From: CBDANZ01 sp965197865
GTDB taxonomy: Bacteria; Acidobacteriota; Vicinamibacteria; Vicinamibacterales; CAVVIG01
DNA length: 64,000 bases
Reading direction: 5' to 3'
Assembly: GCA_965197865.1 (NCBI GenBank)
Contig: CBDANZ010000004.1
Coordinates: 434,001-498,000, forward strand
Below, piece by piece: positions 8,612 through 17,517 of this stretch. The first letter of the stretch is position 1. Each line of letters begins with the position of its first letter. Under the pieces are notes generated by a model that was not told the DNA's origin, ran no database searches, and saw nothing but the letters and a program-made list of their open reading frames with translations. Both the position numbers and the translations under genes were made by a program.

Positions 8612-9352
8612 ATGCGGTTCGACATCGTGACGATTTTTCCGGCGATGATCGAGCAGGCGCTCGCTGTGGGAGTTGTGGGCCGCGCCATCGACCGCGGAAC
8701 AGTTGACGTCAAGGTGCACGATCTTCGCGCGTTCGCGAGGGATCGGCATCGCGTCGTAGACGATGTGCCGTACGGGGGCGGGCCGGGGATGGTTCTGAAG
8801 CCGGAGCCGATATTCCGGGCCCTGGACGCGATCGAGGCCGAAACTGAAGAGGCTTCGACCGTTCTCCTCGCCTCCCCGCAGGGGACGCGCTTCACGCAGG
8901 ACGCGGCGCAGCGCTTGGGCCGGTCGGCGCGCCTCGTGCTGCTGTGCGGCCGGTACGAGGGCGTAGATGAGCGCGTGCGAACCAGGGTGGACGAGGAAAT
9001 CTCCATCGGTGATTACGTGCTGAGCGGAGGAGAGCTAGCAGCGCTGGTGATCGTCGATGCCGTCGCGCGGCTGGTACCGGGTGTGGTGGGCGAGAGCCAG
9101 TCGGTGGCGGAAGATTCGTTCAGCCGGGGGTTGCTGGATTTTCCGCAGTACACGCGACCGGCCGAAGTTTGCGGCTCAGGGGTTCCCGAGGTGCTGCTGT
9201 CGGGCAACCACGCCGAGATTCGCCGATGGCGCAAGCGCGAGGCGCTGACGCGGACCATCGCGCGGCGACCCGATCTGCTGGCGGGTGCGGCGCTGGACGA
9301 CGAGGAACGGGAGATCTTACGGGAACTGGTCGCCGAGCGCCAGAAAGAATAG
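8612..9352 (+). CDS. trmD: tRNA (guanine-37-N1)-methyltransferase TrmD
   Basis: A SPOUT-family enzyme of 246 residues that methylates G37 next to the anticodon to prevent frameshifting. The trefoil-knot SAM site is visible as YGGGPGMVLKPEP, LLCGRYEGVDERV and SIGDYVLSGGE. The C-terminal tRNA-binding domain includes PQYTRPAE and the WRKREAL stretch. The gene is complete and in the expected position between rimM and rplS. Confidence 0.97.
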   Translation: MRFDIVTIFPAMIEQALAVGVVGRAIDRGTVDVKVHDLRAFARDRHRVVDDVPYGGGPGMVLKPEPIFRALDAIEAETEEASTVLLASPQGTRFTQDAAQRLGRSARLVLLCGRYEGVDERVRTRVDEEISIGDYVLSGGELAALVIVDAVARLVPGVVGESQSVAEDSFSRGLLDFPQYTRPAEVCGSGVPEVLLSGNHAEIRRWRKREALTRTIARRPDLLAGAALDDEEREILRELVAERQKE

Positions 9353-9363
9353 CGAGGTGGGAC

Positions 9364-9720
9364 ATGGGCGCCATGGAGTTGGTAGAGAAATCGCAGTTGG
9401 CGGAGCGGCCGGACATGAAGTCGGGCGATACCGTCCGCGTGCACGTCAAGGTGCGCGAGGGCGACAAGGAGCGCATTCAAGTTTTTGAGGGCATCGTGAT
9501 TGGGATGCATCGCGGCGGCTCGCGGGCCTCCTTCACGGTCCGGAAGGTGTCGTTCGGGCAGGGAGTCGAGCGCATCTTCCCCTTGCACTCGCCGACGATC
9601 CAGAAAGTGGAAGTCGTGCGCTCGGCGAAGGTCCGCCGGGCGAAGTTGTACTACCTGCGGAAGCTCAGGGGCAAGGCCGCGCGGATCCGCGAGGGCCAGA
9701 AGGTAGAAGGGAGAAGTTAG
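9364..9720 (+). CDS. rplS: 50S ribosomal protein L19
   Basis: Ribosomal protein L19, 118 residues. It contains GDTVRVHVKVREG, RIQVFEGIVIG and FTVRKVSFGQGVERIFPLHSP, all typical of the family. The ATG at 9364 follows a GAGG-like ribosome binding site and comes 11 bp after the trmD stop. The longer open frame starting inside trmD is not conserved and is ignored. rnhB follows after 7 bp. Confidence 0.96.
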   Translation: MGAMELVEKSQLAERPDMKSGDTVRVHVKVREGDKERIQVFEGIVIGMHRGGSRASFTVRKVSFGQGVERIFPLHSPTIQKVEVVRSAKVRRAKLYYLRKLRGKAARIREGQKVEGRS

Positions 9721-9727
9721 AAGGCAG

Positions 9728-10348
9728 ATGCGCGTTCCGGCCATGCGGACGCTGGAGAATGCGCTGCGCCGTGTCGGGTTCTGTCATGTGGCTGGGGTGG
9801 ATGAAGTAGGGCGCGGTTGTCTGGCCGGCCCGGTCGTCGCGGCGGCCGTCGTGCTGCACCCGGACCGACACATCAGGGGCGTCTGCGACTCGAAGCTTGT
9901 GCCGGCGGCCGAGCGAGAGCGGCTCTTCGATCGAATCCTCGAGCACGCGGTGGGGTGGGCGATTGCCTCGGCCGATCCGGGAGAGATCGACCACTTCAAT
10001 ATCCACCAGGCGTCGCTCAGGGCGATGCGGCGGGCCGTGCTCGAGTTGGTGCCGTTGCCAGACATCGTGCTGGTCGACGCTTTCCGTGTGCCGGAACTCC
10101 CGATGGCGCAACGCGGTGTGCCGCACGGGGACAGGCGCTGTTCCGTGATTGCCGCCGCGTCGATCATCGCGAAGGTGGCCCGCGACCGGGAAATGCGCGC
10201 GTTGCACGGTCGCGATCCCCGGTACGGCTTCGATCGGCACAAGGGGTACGCCACGGCCGATCATCTCGAAGCGGTCGCTCGCTATGGCTATTCAAACGCG
10301 CATCGCCGATCGTTTCGGCCGCCGACGCTGTTTGATACGATTGATTAG
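9728..10348 (+). CDS. rnhB: Ribonuclease HII
   Basis: This 206-residue enzyme cleaves the RNA strand of RNA-DNA hybrids, including single ribonucleotides in DNA. The metal-binding DE pair lies in GVDEVGRGCLAGPV, a further Asp in VLVDAF, and the last conserved segment reads AAASIIAKVARDREM followed by YGFDRHKGYAT. ATGs at 9728 and 9743 are both possible starts. It closes the ffh-to-rnhB cluster. Confidence 0.95.
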   Translation: MRVPAMRTLENALRRVGFCHVAGVDEVGRGCLAGPVVAAAVVLHPDRHIRGVCDSKLVPAAERERLFDRILEHAVGWAIASADPGEIDHFNIHQASLRAMRRAVLELVPLPDIVLVDAFRVPELPMAQRGVPHGDRRCSVIAAASIIAKVARDREMRALHGRDPRYGFDRHKGYATADHLEAVARYGYSNAHRRSFRPPTLFDTID

Positions 10349-10356
10349 TCCATCAC

Positions 10357-11133
10357 GTGCCGATTGATCGCGCTGCAACTCTGCGCAATGCCGAGAAACT
10401 GCTCCGGCAGGGGAAAGCTGGATCAGGTAATCGTGGAGTACGTCCGCGTCGTTCCCTGAGCGATCCGCTGCTTTCCGAGCCTCCGTCACCGTTGGCAAAG
10501 CCAGCAGTGCGCACAGAGATTTCCCAGCAGGTCGAGGTCAGCCCGAACCCCACAGAACCGCAGAGCCCAGCGGGCGATTTGAGAACGCCGCCGCCGATTG
10601 CGCACGGCCGCTCTGCAAACGTTGAAGTCGATCTCAGCGTCGCGCTCGAGGATATTCAGAAGCCGTCACAGTCCACGAACACGCCCGCACGTGTCGGCTC
10701 ACCTGTTGATTCAACCGACATCGACCCCGTCTTCTGGCACGTGCACGATGAGGCGGCGGCGATTGCGACTGAGGAAGAGTACAAACGCGGGCTGGCCTTG
10801 TACAACGCGGGGCGAATTGAGGAATGCCTGCCAGCGTTGCAGGCGGCGACCCGCGCGCCGCGCCTGCGCTTCGCGACCGCCTGGCTCCTCGGCCGCATTT
10901 ACCGTGAGCGCGGCATGATGGCGCAGGCCATTGAATGGCTCGAGCGCGCCGCCGAAGCGTCGGCGCGGGACCAGGGCCATCTGCTTCTGTACGAATTGGG
11001 CGACGCGCTCGAATCGGCCGGCGAGATGGCCCGCGCGCTGGCGATCTGCATGGGGCTGCAGGCCAACGGGGGCGAGTATCGCGACGTGGCAGTCCGGATC
11101 AGGCGCCTCGCCAGGGTGCAGGCGAGAGGGTAG
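10357..11133 (+). pseudogene. TPR-family protein, N-terminal frameshift and probable loss of internal repeats
   Basis: The GTG at 10357 opens a frame beginning TLRNAEKLLRQGK, a TPR-type helix. One base later a second frame continues the same helix as KLDQVIVEYVRVVP and then stops, so the run AAA at 10414-10416 looks like a one-base insertion. The main frame stays open through a Pro-rich stretch without TPR pattern, then regains a convincing helical-repeat C-terminus from about residue 125 (EEYKRGLALYNAGRIEECLPAL and RFATAWLLGRIYRERGM). The middle, where tandem TPRs would be expected, appears deleted. The 258-residue frame could still be translated. Role unknown. Confidence 0.6.
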
Positions 11134-11138
11134 CGTTC

Positions 11139-11447
11139 TTGTTTCGTCGCCTGCTCTTCGCCGCGTTCTTCCTCGAGGTCGGCCTGTTGCTCATTGTGCT
11201 TCCATGGTCGCCGTTCTGGGAGCGCAACTACTTCGCTCAGACGTGGCCCTCGCTGCGGGCGTTCATCTCGAATAACTTCGTGCGCGGCGGCATCAGTGGT
11301 CTCGGTTTCGTGAACCTGGTTGCCGGCTTCGCAGAGCTCGTGCCGCTGTTTGCCGGCCACGATCGCCGGGACGAGCCGAGTGACGGCCACACGATGCCGC
11401 GCGTCGAACACTATCGGCGCCGGGCCGACGGGCAGGCCGAACCCTGA
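11139..11447 (+). CDS. Small two-helix membrane protein of unknown function
   Basis: About 102 residues from a TTG at 11139. The first segment (LFAAFFLEVGLLLIVLPW) is strongly hydrophobic, then WSPFWERNYF, then a second hydrophobic stretch around GGISGLGFVNLVAGFAELV, then a charged cytoplasmic-looking tail. No standard start has a strong ribosome binding site and the frame is open further upstream. It lies 5 bp after the TPR gene and just before thiE in the same direction. I do not recognise a function. Confidence 0.6.
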   Translation: MFRRLLFAAFFLEVGLLLIVLPWSPFWERNYFAQTWPSLRAFISNNFVRGGISGLGFVNLVAGFAELVPLFAGHDRRDEPSDGHTMPRVEHYRRRADGQAEP

Positions 11448-11458
11448 TCCTCCATCTC

Positions 11459-12124
11459 GTGACCGACCGCCGTCGCCTGTCTGGCGGCACGGCTGACGCC
11501 GAGCGTATGCGGCGCTGCCTCCTCCTTCAAGCTCAACACGCCATCGAGGCAGGCGTCGATGTTCTGCAGATCCGAGAGCGGGATATGCAGGCCACTGAGC
11601 TGGCGGCCCTGGTTTCACAGGTGGTCGAGCTCGCTCGCGGTACCCGCACGTCCGTCGTGATCAACGATCGCCTCGACGTCGCGATGGCGTGTGGCGCCGC
11701 CGGCGTGCACCTGCGTGCCGACTCCATTCCGGCCGAGAGTGTTCGCCTGATGGCACCGAGGGGGTTCGTCATCGGCCGGTCGGTCCACAGCGTCGTCGAG
11801 GCCGTCGCCGTGGCCGCCATGGTCGACTACCTGATTGCCGGAACTGTCTGGCCGAGTGAATCGAAGAGCGCCGATAATGCGATGCTGGGCACCGACGCGC
11901 TGGCTGAGATCGCCGCTGGCGTTCGCGTTCCGGTCCTGGCGATCGGGGGCGTCACGCTGAAACGGCTGGCGGAGGTGGCGCGAACCGGCGCCACAGGGAT
12001 GGCGGCTATTGGGCTGTTCATGGCCGCTCCTTCGGCAGACGGGGCGCAGTGTCGCGCCGTCCGGCTTGTCGAGACCGTCCAAGCGGCCCGCCGGCGGTTT
12101 GACACCTTAGGGTCGGCTCCCTAA
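11459..12124 (+). CDS. thiE: Thiamine phosphate synthase / TenI-like protein
   Basis: A TIM-barrel protein of 221 residues. ThiE joins the pyrimidine and thiazole phosphates to thiamine phosphate. Visible family elements are VLQIRERD, VINDRLDVAMACGAAGVHL, IGRSVHS, AGTVWPSESK and LAIGGVTLKRL. The usual phosphate-binding PxxxTK segment is changed to WPSESK, so a TenI-like (aminopyrimidine aminohydrolase-independent) role cannot be excluded. The GTG at 11459 gives VTDRR; family members often begin a few residues earlier, and in-frame upstream codons (ILHL) reach only a CTG. No TPP riboswitch signature was seen. Confidence 0.78.
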   Translation: MTDRRRLSGGTADAERMRRCLLLQAQHAIEAGVDVLQIRERDMQATELAALVSQVVELARGTRTSVVINDRLDVAMACGAAGVHLRADSIPAESVRLMAPRGFVIGRSVHSVVEAVAVAAMVDYLIAGTVWPSESKSADNAMLGTDALAEIAAGVRVPVLAIGGVTLKRLAEVARTGATGMAAIGLFMAAPSADGAQCRAVRLVETVQAARRRFDTLGSAP

Positions 12125-12159
12125 CATGGTGAGCACCTTAATTAGCACCTTCCGTGTCG

Positions 12160-13005
12160 ATGGCTTCTGAACGCGCGTCGGGCGGTTTGGGTGGCAGGCT
12201 GCGCGAAGTGCGCGAGCGCCGCGGCTTTACGCTGCGGCAAATCGCGAACGCGACGAAGATCTCGGTCAGGTCGCTCGAGGCGCTCGAGCGCAACGACATC
12301 TCCGGCCTGCCGGGCGGCATCTTCAGTCGGGCGTTCGTGCGGGCGTACGCGGTCGAGGTCGGTCTCGATCCGGAGGAGATGATTCAGGAGTTCATCACGC
12401 AATTCCCCGACGAGTCGGTGACGGCCGGTCAGCGTGCCTGGGCTCAGATCGACGACAGCGAGGAGTACGAAAGCAATCGTCGGACGGCCGCGGCGTTCGC
12501 GCGGCTGATCGCGGTCAGCGTGCCGATTGCCGCGGTGGTGCTCTATTTCAGCACGGGCAGCCCTAACACGCCGGACGAAACGCCGGCTCTGCAGCTTGCG
12601 CGGGCGCCGGCGGCTGTGGCCGAGCCGCCGGTGCCGCCGCCTCCCTCCGAGAGGTCGTCGAAAGGGGAGGCGCTGAAACTGCCGGCCGCTACGCCGACGC
12701 CGACGGTGACCGACCCGTCGGGTGCCGCGCTGGCCGCAGATCGTTTCACGGTGGGACTGCTCGCCACCGGGCCGTGCTGGGTGTCGGCGATCGTCGATGG
12801 CGAGCGCATTATCGCGCGTGAGTTCCGGGCCGGCGAGCGCGAGACGCTGGAAGTCAGTCGGAGCATCGTGCTGACGGCCGGGGACGCGGCGGCCCTTAGC
12901 GTGACCCTGAATGGCGCCGACGCACGGTCCCTCGGTAGTCCTGGGCAGGTGGTAACGGTCCGGATGAGCCCAGCAAACTTCAGAAATTATCTAGTTGCCC
13001 GGTGA
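12160..13005 (+). CDS. RodZ-like helix-turn-helix membrane protein
   Basis: About 281 residues. An N-terminal Cro-like HTH (GGRLREVRERRGFTLRQIANATKIS region and the FSRAFVRAYA motif, about residues 10-75) is followed by one transmembrane segment (about 112-130), a Pro-rich linker and a C-terminal beta domain with CWVSAIVDGERI of the DUF4115/RodZ type. RodZ proteins anchor the MreB cytoskeleton and control cell width. ATG at 12160 or GTG at 12154 are both possible. The stop overlaps the next, degraded gene by 4 bp. Confidence 0.85.
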   Translation: MASERASGGLGGRLREVRERRGFTLRQIANATKISVRSLEALERNDISGLPGGIFSRAFVRAYAVEVGLDPEEMIQEFITQFPDESVTAGQRAWAQIDDSEEYESNRRTAAAFARLIAVSVPIAAVVLYFSTGSPNTPDETPALQLARAPAAVAEPPVPPPPSERSSKGEALKLPAATPTPTVTDPSGAALAADRFTVGLLATGPCWVSAIVDGERIIAREFRAGERETLEVSRSIVLTAGDAAALSVTLNGADARSLGSPGQVVTVRMSPANFRNYLVAR

Positions 13006-13795
13006 CGCGTCCGACACCTCTTCTCGATTTCTTCAAACGGGGCGAAGTGGAGCCCGACGCGAAGCTGCAGGCTGCGCAGGGTGCACCGGCCGTAGCGCGC
13101 AGGAGCCGCTTGTCATTCTCATCCTGCTCCTTGAGGACGCCGATCCCGAGATTGGGGCCACCGCCAGCGTCACGATCAGTTGCATTTCGGCAGCGGCGCT
13201 GACTGCGTATCTCGCGCGATCCGACGTCCCGCTGGGCACACGGGAGTTCTTCGCCGATCGCGGTGTCTTCCCGGACGAAATTTCGCCCATCGAGGTGGAC
13301 GATGCGCTGATCGATACGACCCAGGAGGAGTTCGGAGAGCCTACCGGGCTGGGGATGCCCGAGGAACCCGAGAGCCCGCGCGAAAGCATCACATAGCAGA
13401 TCGCGAAAATGGGGTTCTCGGATCGGCTGAAGGCTGCCGTGAAAGGGACGCGCGAGATGCGGGCCATCCTCGTCCGCGACCCGAACAAGATGATCTCGGC
13501 GTCGGTGTTGAGCAGTCCGAAGCTGACCGAGAGCGAGATCGAAAGCTTCGCGCGAATGGCGAACATCCCCGAGGAGGTGCTTCGGATCATCGGTAGCACC
13601 CGCGCCTGGATGAAGAACTACGGGGTCGTGGTCGGCCTGACGAAGAATCGAAGAACCCCTGTCGACATGTCGCTCAACTTCATGAACCACCTAAACGATC
13701 GCGACCTGCAGATATTGTCGATGGATCGAAACGTGCCAGAGCCGTTGCGAGTCGCCGCCAGAAAGAAGATTGTCGCGGCGACGTCGAAAAAGTAG
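13002..13795 (+). pseudogene. HEAT-like repeat protein broken by a frameshift and an in-frame TAG
   Basis: Three pieces read as one protein. The first frame starts at a GTG at 13002 (TRPTPLLDFFKRGEVEPDAK) and fails near 13098. A second frame continues with LVILILLLEDADPEIGAT, AALTAYLARSDVPLGTREFF and ends ESIT at a TAG (13394-13396). The sequence after that TAG is in the same frame (QIAKM) and leads straight into the 128-residue piece at 13409-13795 (GTREMRAILVRDPNKM, ASVLSSPKLTESEIESF, NRNVPEPLRVAARKK pattern). So a one-base loss and one nonsense change (probably CAG to TAG) split it. The last piece could be translated alone from the ATG at 13409. Role unknown. Confidence 0.7.
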
Positions 13796-14220
13796 CGGTT
13801 CACCGGCTTCCTGGAGCAGCCGTCGTGCTTCAGGATCCTCGTACTAGTCACATTCCTTGATGAGTCGGAGCTGGTCGAAGCAATCTTGGCTTCCCCGAAC
13901 CTGACCTGAAGGCGTCCTTGCTCGCGACGGCTTGTCTTGATGTGGTGATACCGCTCACCAACGCGGTCAGCCACCTTACGCTCGCGGATGGGAAGATGCG
14001 GGAGCAGACGTCACAGTTGTCGCGGGTACGCTGATCACTGGCCACGCAGAGAAACACGCCGTGGAGAACGTCAGCAAGACGAAGGTCGAAGTGATCGTCA
14101 TCAAGCTCAAGTAAGAAGTAGTCAGTTCAGCGAGCCATCGGTTCTCCGGGTACGCGGTCGAACATGGGCTGGATCTGACGGCGCGTTTCTGCCGCCTCGC
14201 ACTGCCGATCAGCCCTGCTT
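13796..14220. other. 425-bp stretch without a recognisable gene
   Basis: Short open pieces with coding-like composition occur on the plus strand, for example one ending VEVIVIKLK before a TAA near 14113, and DVVIPLTNAVSHLTLADG near 13940. They are interrupted by stops and frame changes, so this is probably decayed coding sequence. I could not assign a family. Confidence 0.4.
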
Positions 14221-14430
14221 CTATCTTTTCCATGTCCACTCCGATCGCATCTGTGACAACCCGTCCATGTAGACGGCCGCTCGCTCCCGTTCTTTCTCGC
14301 TGTTCATCGATTTCAGCAGATGCAGCGCCCGCTCCAAATCCTGGGCGATGGTTTGTTTCGTTGTCCGATAGTACAGACGGCGGATCTCCGTCAGCTTTTC
14401 GTCGGAATGGATCATCGGAAGGTTCGTCAT
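14221..14430 (-). CDS. Small conserved-looking hypothetical protein (69 aa)
   Basis: The minus-strand frame encodes a charged, helical protein with MIHSDEKLTEIRRLYYRTTK and a second helix LERALHLLKSMNSEKER. It follows the GHMP kinase gene on the same strand after a 54-bp gap, which supports a real gene. Amphipathic helices and absence of a signal suggest a cytoplasmic protein. No function can be given. Confidence 0.6.
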   Translation of the reverse strand: MTNLPMIHSDEKLTEIRRLYYRTTKQTIAQDLERALHLLKSMNSEKERERAAVYMDGLSQMRSEWTWKR

Positions 14431-14484
14431 AGCGGCTTTGTGCCCTGTTCCTTCTTCCTGTTCACTTCTCCCTTTGGGGCGAGA

Positions 14485-15501
14485 TTATCCAATCCGGAGG
14501 CCCTCGGTCTCGATTCGGTACTCGAGCAGCCGCGCGCCTCCGCGGGCCAGCGCTTCGGCTACTGCTTCCCGGGCGGCCGGCGGGCCGTAGCAGAAGAGAC
14601 AGCCGCCGCCGCCCGCGCCGCACACCTTCGCGGCCGTCGCCCCCGCCGCGGCCGCTCGTTCGATCAGTTCGTCGACGGCGGCCGTCGTGACGCTAGGCGC
14701 GAGGCGCTTTCTGTTGTCCCATTCCTTCGCGATCTGCCGACCGACTTGGTCCCAATCTTCCTTCTGAAGCGCCTCGCGCAGGGCGCCCGCCGTGTCGCGG
14801 ATTCGCTCGAAGCAGTCGAAGATGTCGCGGTCACCATCCAGGTGACGCTTCGTGATCTCCCAATTGATGGTGCCTGAATGGCGAGGGGCGCCGGTGTAGG
14901 CAAGGACGATGCGCCGTTGGAGCTCGAGCGGATCCACAGAGAGCTCGATGCGGCGCACGCCGTTCACGCCGAGCTCGATGGCGGCGATCCCGCCGTACAG
15001 CGCAGGCCGGTAGTCCTGAAGACCCGTTGGGACCTTGATGGTTTGGCACTCAATGTTCATCGCGACCTGCAGCAGATCGTCAGAGTGCATCGACTGGCCT
15101 GTCCACTGGGCGAGGGCGCCGCACGCGGCGATCGTCAGGGCAGACGATCCGGCGATGCCGGCGCCCTGGGGCGACTCGCCCCGAGTGGTCAGCGTGGCAT
15201 TCTGCAGGCGATAATGGCGGGCCAGAAGTGCCAGCAGCATCGGGTCGTCGGCAGCTGAGAGACCCGACCAGTGGTTCGCGCGCGACTGGCGGTGGGTATC
15301 GATCGAGTTGAGCTCGATCAGACCGTCTGTGCGGCGGTCGATGCGGACGTGCGCGCGGAGGCTGATGGCGGCATTGATCGTCGATGCGTCTTCGTGAAAG
15401 AGGTACAAGGGCCAGATGTCGATCGTTCCGCCGGAGAGGTCGATTCGTGTCGGCGCGGATGCCGCGATCTGCACGCCCGAATTATAATTTGACCAGCCCA
15501 T
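14485..15501 (-). CDS. GHMP-family sugar kinase
   Basis: About 338 residues. The N-terminal SAPTRIDLSGG and the ATP-binding segment SPQGAGIAGSSALTIA mark the GHMP kinase superfamily; the C-terminal glycine-rich motif is VCGAGGGGCLFCYG. The closest named relatives by pattern are D-glycero-D-manno-heptose 7-phosphate kinases and related sugar kinases, but the substrate cannot be read from sequence. The preferred ATG (15501-15499) overlaps the ATG of divergent nagZ in a shared CATG. An alternative ATG at 15528 would overlap nagZ by 29 bp. Proximity to nagZ makes a sugar-recycling role possible (inference). Confidence 0.8.
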   Translation of the reverse strand: MGWSNYNSGVQIAASAPTRIDLSGGTIDIWPLYLFHEDASTINAAISLRAHVRIDRRTDGLIELNSIDTHRQSRANHWSGLSAADDPMLLALLARHYRLQNATLTTRGESPQGAGIAGSSALTIAACGALAQWTGQSMHSDDLLQVAMNIECQTIKVPTGLQDYRPALYGGIAAIELGVNGVRRIELSVDPLELQRRIVLAYTGAPRHSGTINWEITKRHLDGDRDIFDCFERIRDTAGALREALQKEDWDQVGRQIAKEWDNRKRLAPSVTTAAVDELIERAAAAGATAAKVCGAGGGGCLFCYGPPAAREAVAEALARGGARLLEYRIETEGLRIG

Positions 15502-16594
15502 GTCGCCCACCGCGCTTCGCCGGCGCATCGGTCAACTGTTAATCGCCGGGTTCAATGGCGACCAGATTCCCATTGAGCTCAGAACGCTCGCCCGGGAATT
15601 CAGTCTGGGCGGCGTCATCCTGTTTGCGCGAAACGTGGCCGAGCCGGAGCAGGTCGCCGAGCTCACGTATCAGGCGGCGCGGCTCGTTCCCGATCTCCAG
15701 GCGTGGGTCGGTGTCGATCAGGAGGGTGGACGTGTGGCCCGTCTCAAGGCTCCGTTTACCGAGTGGCCGCCGATGGCCACGCTGGGGCTAAGCGGCGACG
15801 TGAGGTTGGCCGGGCAGTTTGGCCGCGCGCTGGCCGCCGAGGTCAGGGCCGTCGGCATCACGCTCGATTTCGCACCTGTGCTCGACGTGCACACCAACCC
15901 CAAGAACCCGGTCATCGGCGATCGCGCGCTGGCTGCCAAGGCCGACGAGGTGGCCCGACTGGGAAGCACCATCATTCGCGAGCTGCAGGGGGAAGGCATT
16001 GCCGCTTGCGGCAAGCATTTCCCCGGGTACGGCGACGTGAGCACCGATCCACATCTTGAGTTTTGTCTCGTCGAACAGCCACTGGAGCGGCTCCGCGAGG
16101 TCGAGTTCGTACCATTCAAGGCAGCCGTCGAGGCCGAGGTCGCATCGATCATGATGGCTCACGTGCTCGTCCCCGCGCTCGACGAGCGAGTGCCCGCCAC
16201 GATGTCGGAGCCCATTGTGAGCCTGCTGCGTGACGAGCTTGGTTACGACGGAGTGATCCTCAGCGACGATCTGGAGATGAAAGCGATCGCCAACCAGCAC
16301 GACGTGTCGGACGCGGCAGTTCTTGCCATCGAAGCCGGCTGCGACGGGGTGCTTGTTTGCAGCGCGGACCACGACGTCCAGGCGGCGGCCGTGGAGGCGC
16401 TTGTGCACGCCGTCGAGCAGGAGCGTTTGCCTGTCTCGCGCATTGACGATGCGTTGAGGCGGCAGCAGCGCGCGAAGGAACGATTTCTGGCCACCCCCGT
16501 GTTGTGGCGTCCGAAAGACGCTCGCGCGCTGCGGCAGTTGCTCGGCACAGCCGAGCACCGCGCGATTGCCGACCAAATGGCCCGTTTCACATGA
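15500..16594 (+). CDS. nagZ: Beta-N-acetylhexosaminidase NagZ (GH3)
   Basis: A cytoplasmic glycosidase of 364 residues that removes GlcNAc from anhydro-muropeptides during cell-wall recycling. It carries GVDQEGGRV (about 71-79), the KHFPGYGD motif with its catalytic His-Asp dyad region (172-179), and the nucleophile segment ILSDDLEMKAI (Asp256). No signal peptide is visible. The ATG shares its bases with the start of the divergent kinase gene, so the leader is inside that gene or absent. The stop overlaps ldcA (ATGA). Confidence 0.95.
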   Translation: MSPTALRRRIGQLLIAGFNGDQIPIELRTLAREFSLGGVILFARNVAEPEQVAELTYQAARLVPDLQAWVGVDQEGGRVARLKAPFTEWPPMATLGLSGDVRLAGQFGRALAAEVRAVGITLDFAPVLDVHTNPKNPVIGDRALAAKADEVARLGSTIIRELQGEGIAACGKHFPGYGDVSTDPHLEFCLVEQPLERLREVEFVPFKAAVEAEVASIMMAHVLVPALDERVPATMSEPIVSLLRDELGYDGVILSDDLEMKAIANQHDVSDAAVLAIEAGCDGVLVCSADHDVQAAAVEALVHAVEQERLPVSRIDDALRRQQRAKERFLATPVLWRPKDARALRQLLGTAEHRAIADQMARFT

Positions 16595-17517
16595 TGTTGA
16601 AACCGCGCGCGCTCGTCCCAGGCGAGCGCCTCGCCATCGTCTCTCCCGCCAGCCCGTTCGAGCGAGACGAGTTCGATCGCGGGATTGAGGAAATCCGACG
16701 GTTGGGCTTCGTTCCCATCTACGACGAATCCATTTTTTCCAGACGGATGTTCGCGTCGGGCCCGCCCGAGATCCGAGCGGCGGCCGTTCAGGCGGCGTGG
16801 CGTGATCCGCAGATTGCCGGTGTGATTGCCGTGCGCGGCGGCTACGGCAGCGCGCAGGTCCTGCCTCTGCTCGATTGTGAGGAAGCTCGGCAGGCGGGCA
16901 AGCCGTTTATCGGCTATTCCGATCTCACGGCGATGCTCACGTTCCTGACAATGCACTGCGGAATGGTCGCGTTTCACGGCCCGACCGTGGCGGGGCGGCT
17001 CAGTCGCGGCGAAGCAGGCTACGATCGCGAGTCGTTCGAAAAGGCGCTCTGCCGGAGGGATCCGATGGGCGAGCTGACGAGTCCCTCCGTCGAGACGATC
17101 CGACGCGGTGACGCGCGTGGGACGCTGCTCGGCGGGACGCTGACGCAGGTGGTTTCCTCGCTCGGCACGCCGTACGCGTTCGCTCCACAATCTGAATACG
17201 TGCTCTTTCTGGACGAGATAGGCGAGCGGCCGTACCGACTCGACCGAATGGTCACGCAGTTTCGCCAGGCCGGGCTCCTCGCACGCGCGAGCGCAGTCGT
17301 AATAGGGGAGCTGCCGCAATGCGACGAACCCTCTGGAAAGCCAACAGCGCGAGCCGTGATGGCGGATCTTTTCGCCGATTTTCCAGGGCCCGTGATCATC
17401 GGATTTCCGTCCGGCCATACGACGAGCGCCGCCGTGACGATCCCGTTCGGCGTTACCGCCAGGGTGGTGACCGATCCGCGGCCACACCTCGTGATCGAAG
17501 AGAGCGCAGTTGTCTGA
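16591..17517 (+). CDS. ldcA: Muramoyltetrapeptide (LD-) carboxypeptidase, peptidase family S66
   Basis: About 308 residues. The enzyme removes the terminal D-Ala from recycled tetrapeptides to give the tripeptide that Mpl uses. The Ser nucleophile is in GYSDLTAM (Ser110); the acidic and histidine partners are likely in LFLDEIGERPYRLDRM and GFPSGHTTSA. The ATG at 16591 overlaps the nagZ stop by 4 bp and fits the family N-terminus (LVPGERLAIVSPASP). The upstream open frame is inside nagZ. It overlaps mpl by 8 bp. Confidence 0.93.
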   Translation: MMLKPRALVPGERLAIVSPASPFERDEFDRGIEEIRRLGFVPIYDESIFSRRMFASGPPEIRAAAVQAAWRDPQIAGVIAVRGGYGSAQVLPLLDCEEARQAGKPFIGYSDLTAMLTFLTMHCGMVAFHGPTVAGRLSRGEAGYDRESFEKALCRRDPMGELTSPSVETIRRGDARGTLLGGTLTQVVSSLGTPYAFAPQSEYVLFLDEIGERPYRLDRMVTQFRQAGLLARASAVVIGELPQCDEPSGKPTARAVMADLFADFPGPVIIGFPSGHTTSAAVTIPFGVTARVVTDPRPHLVIEESAVV

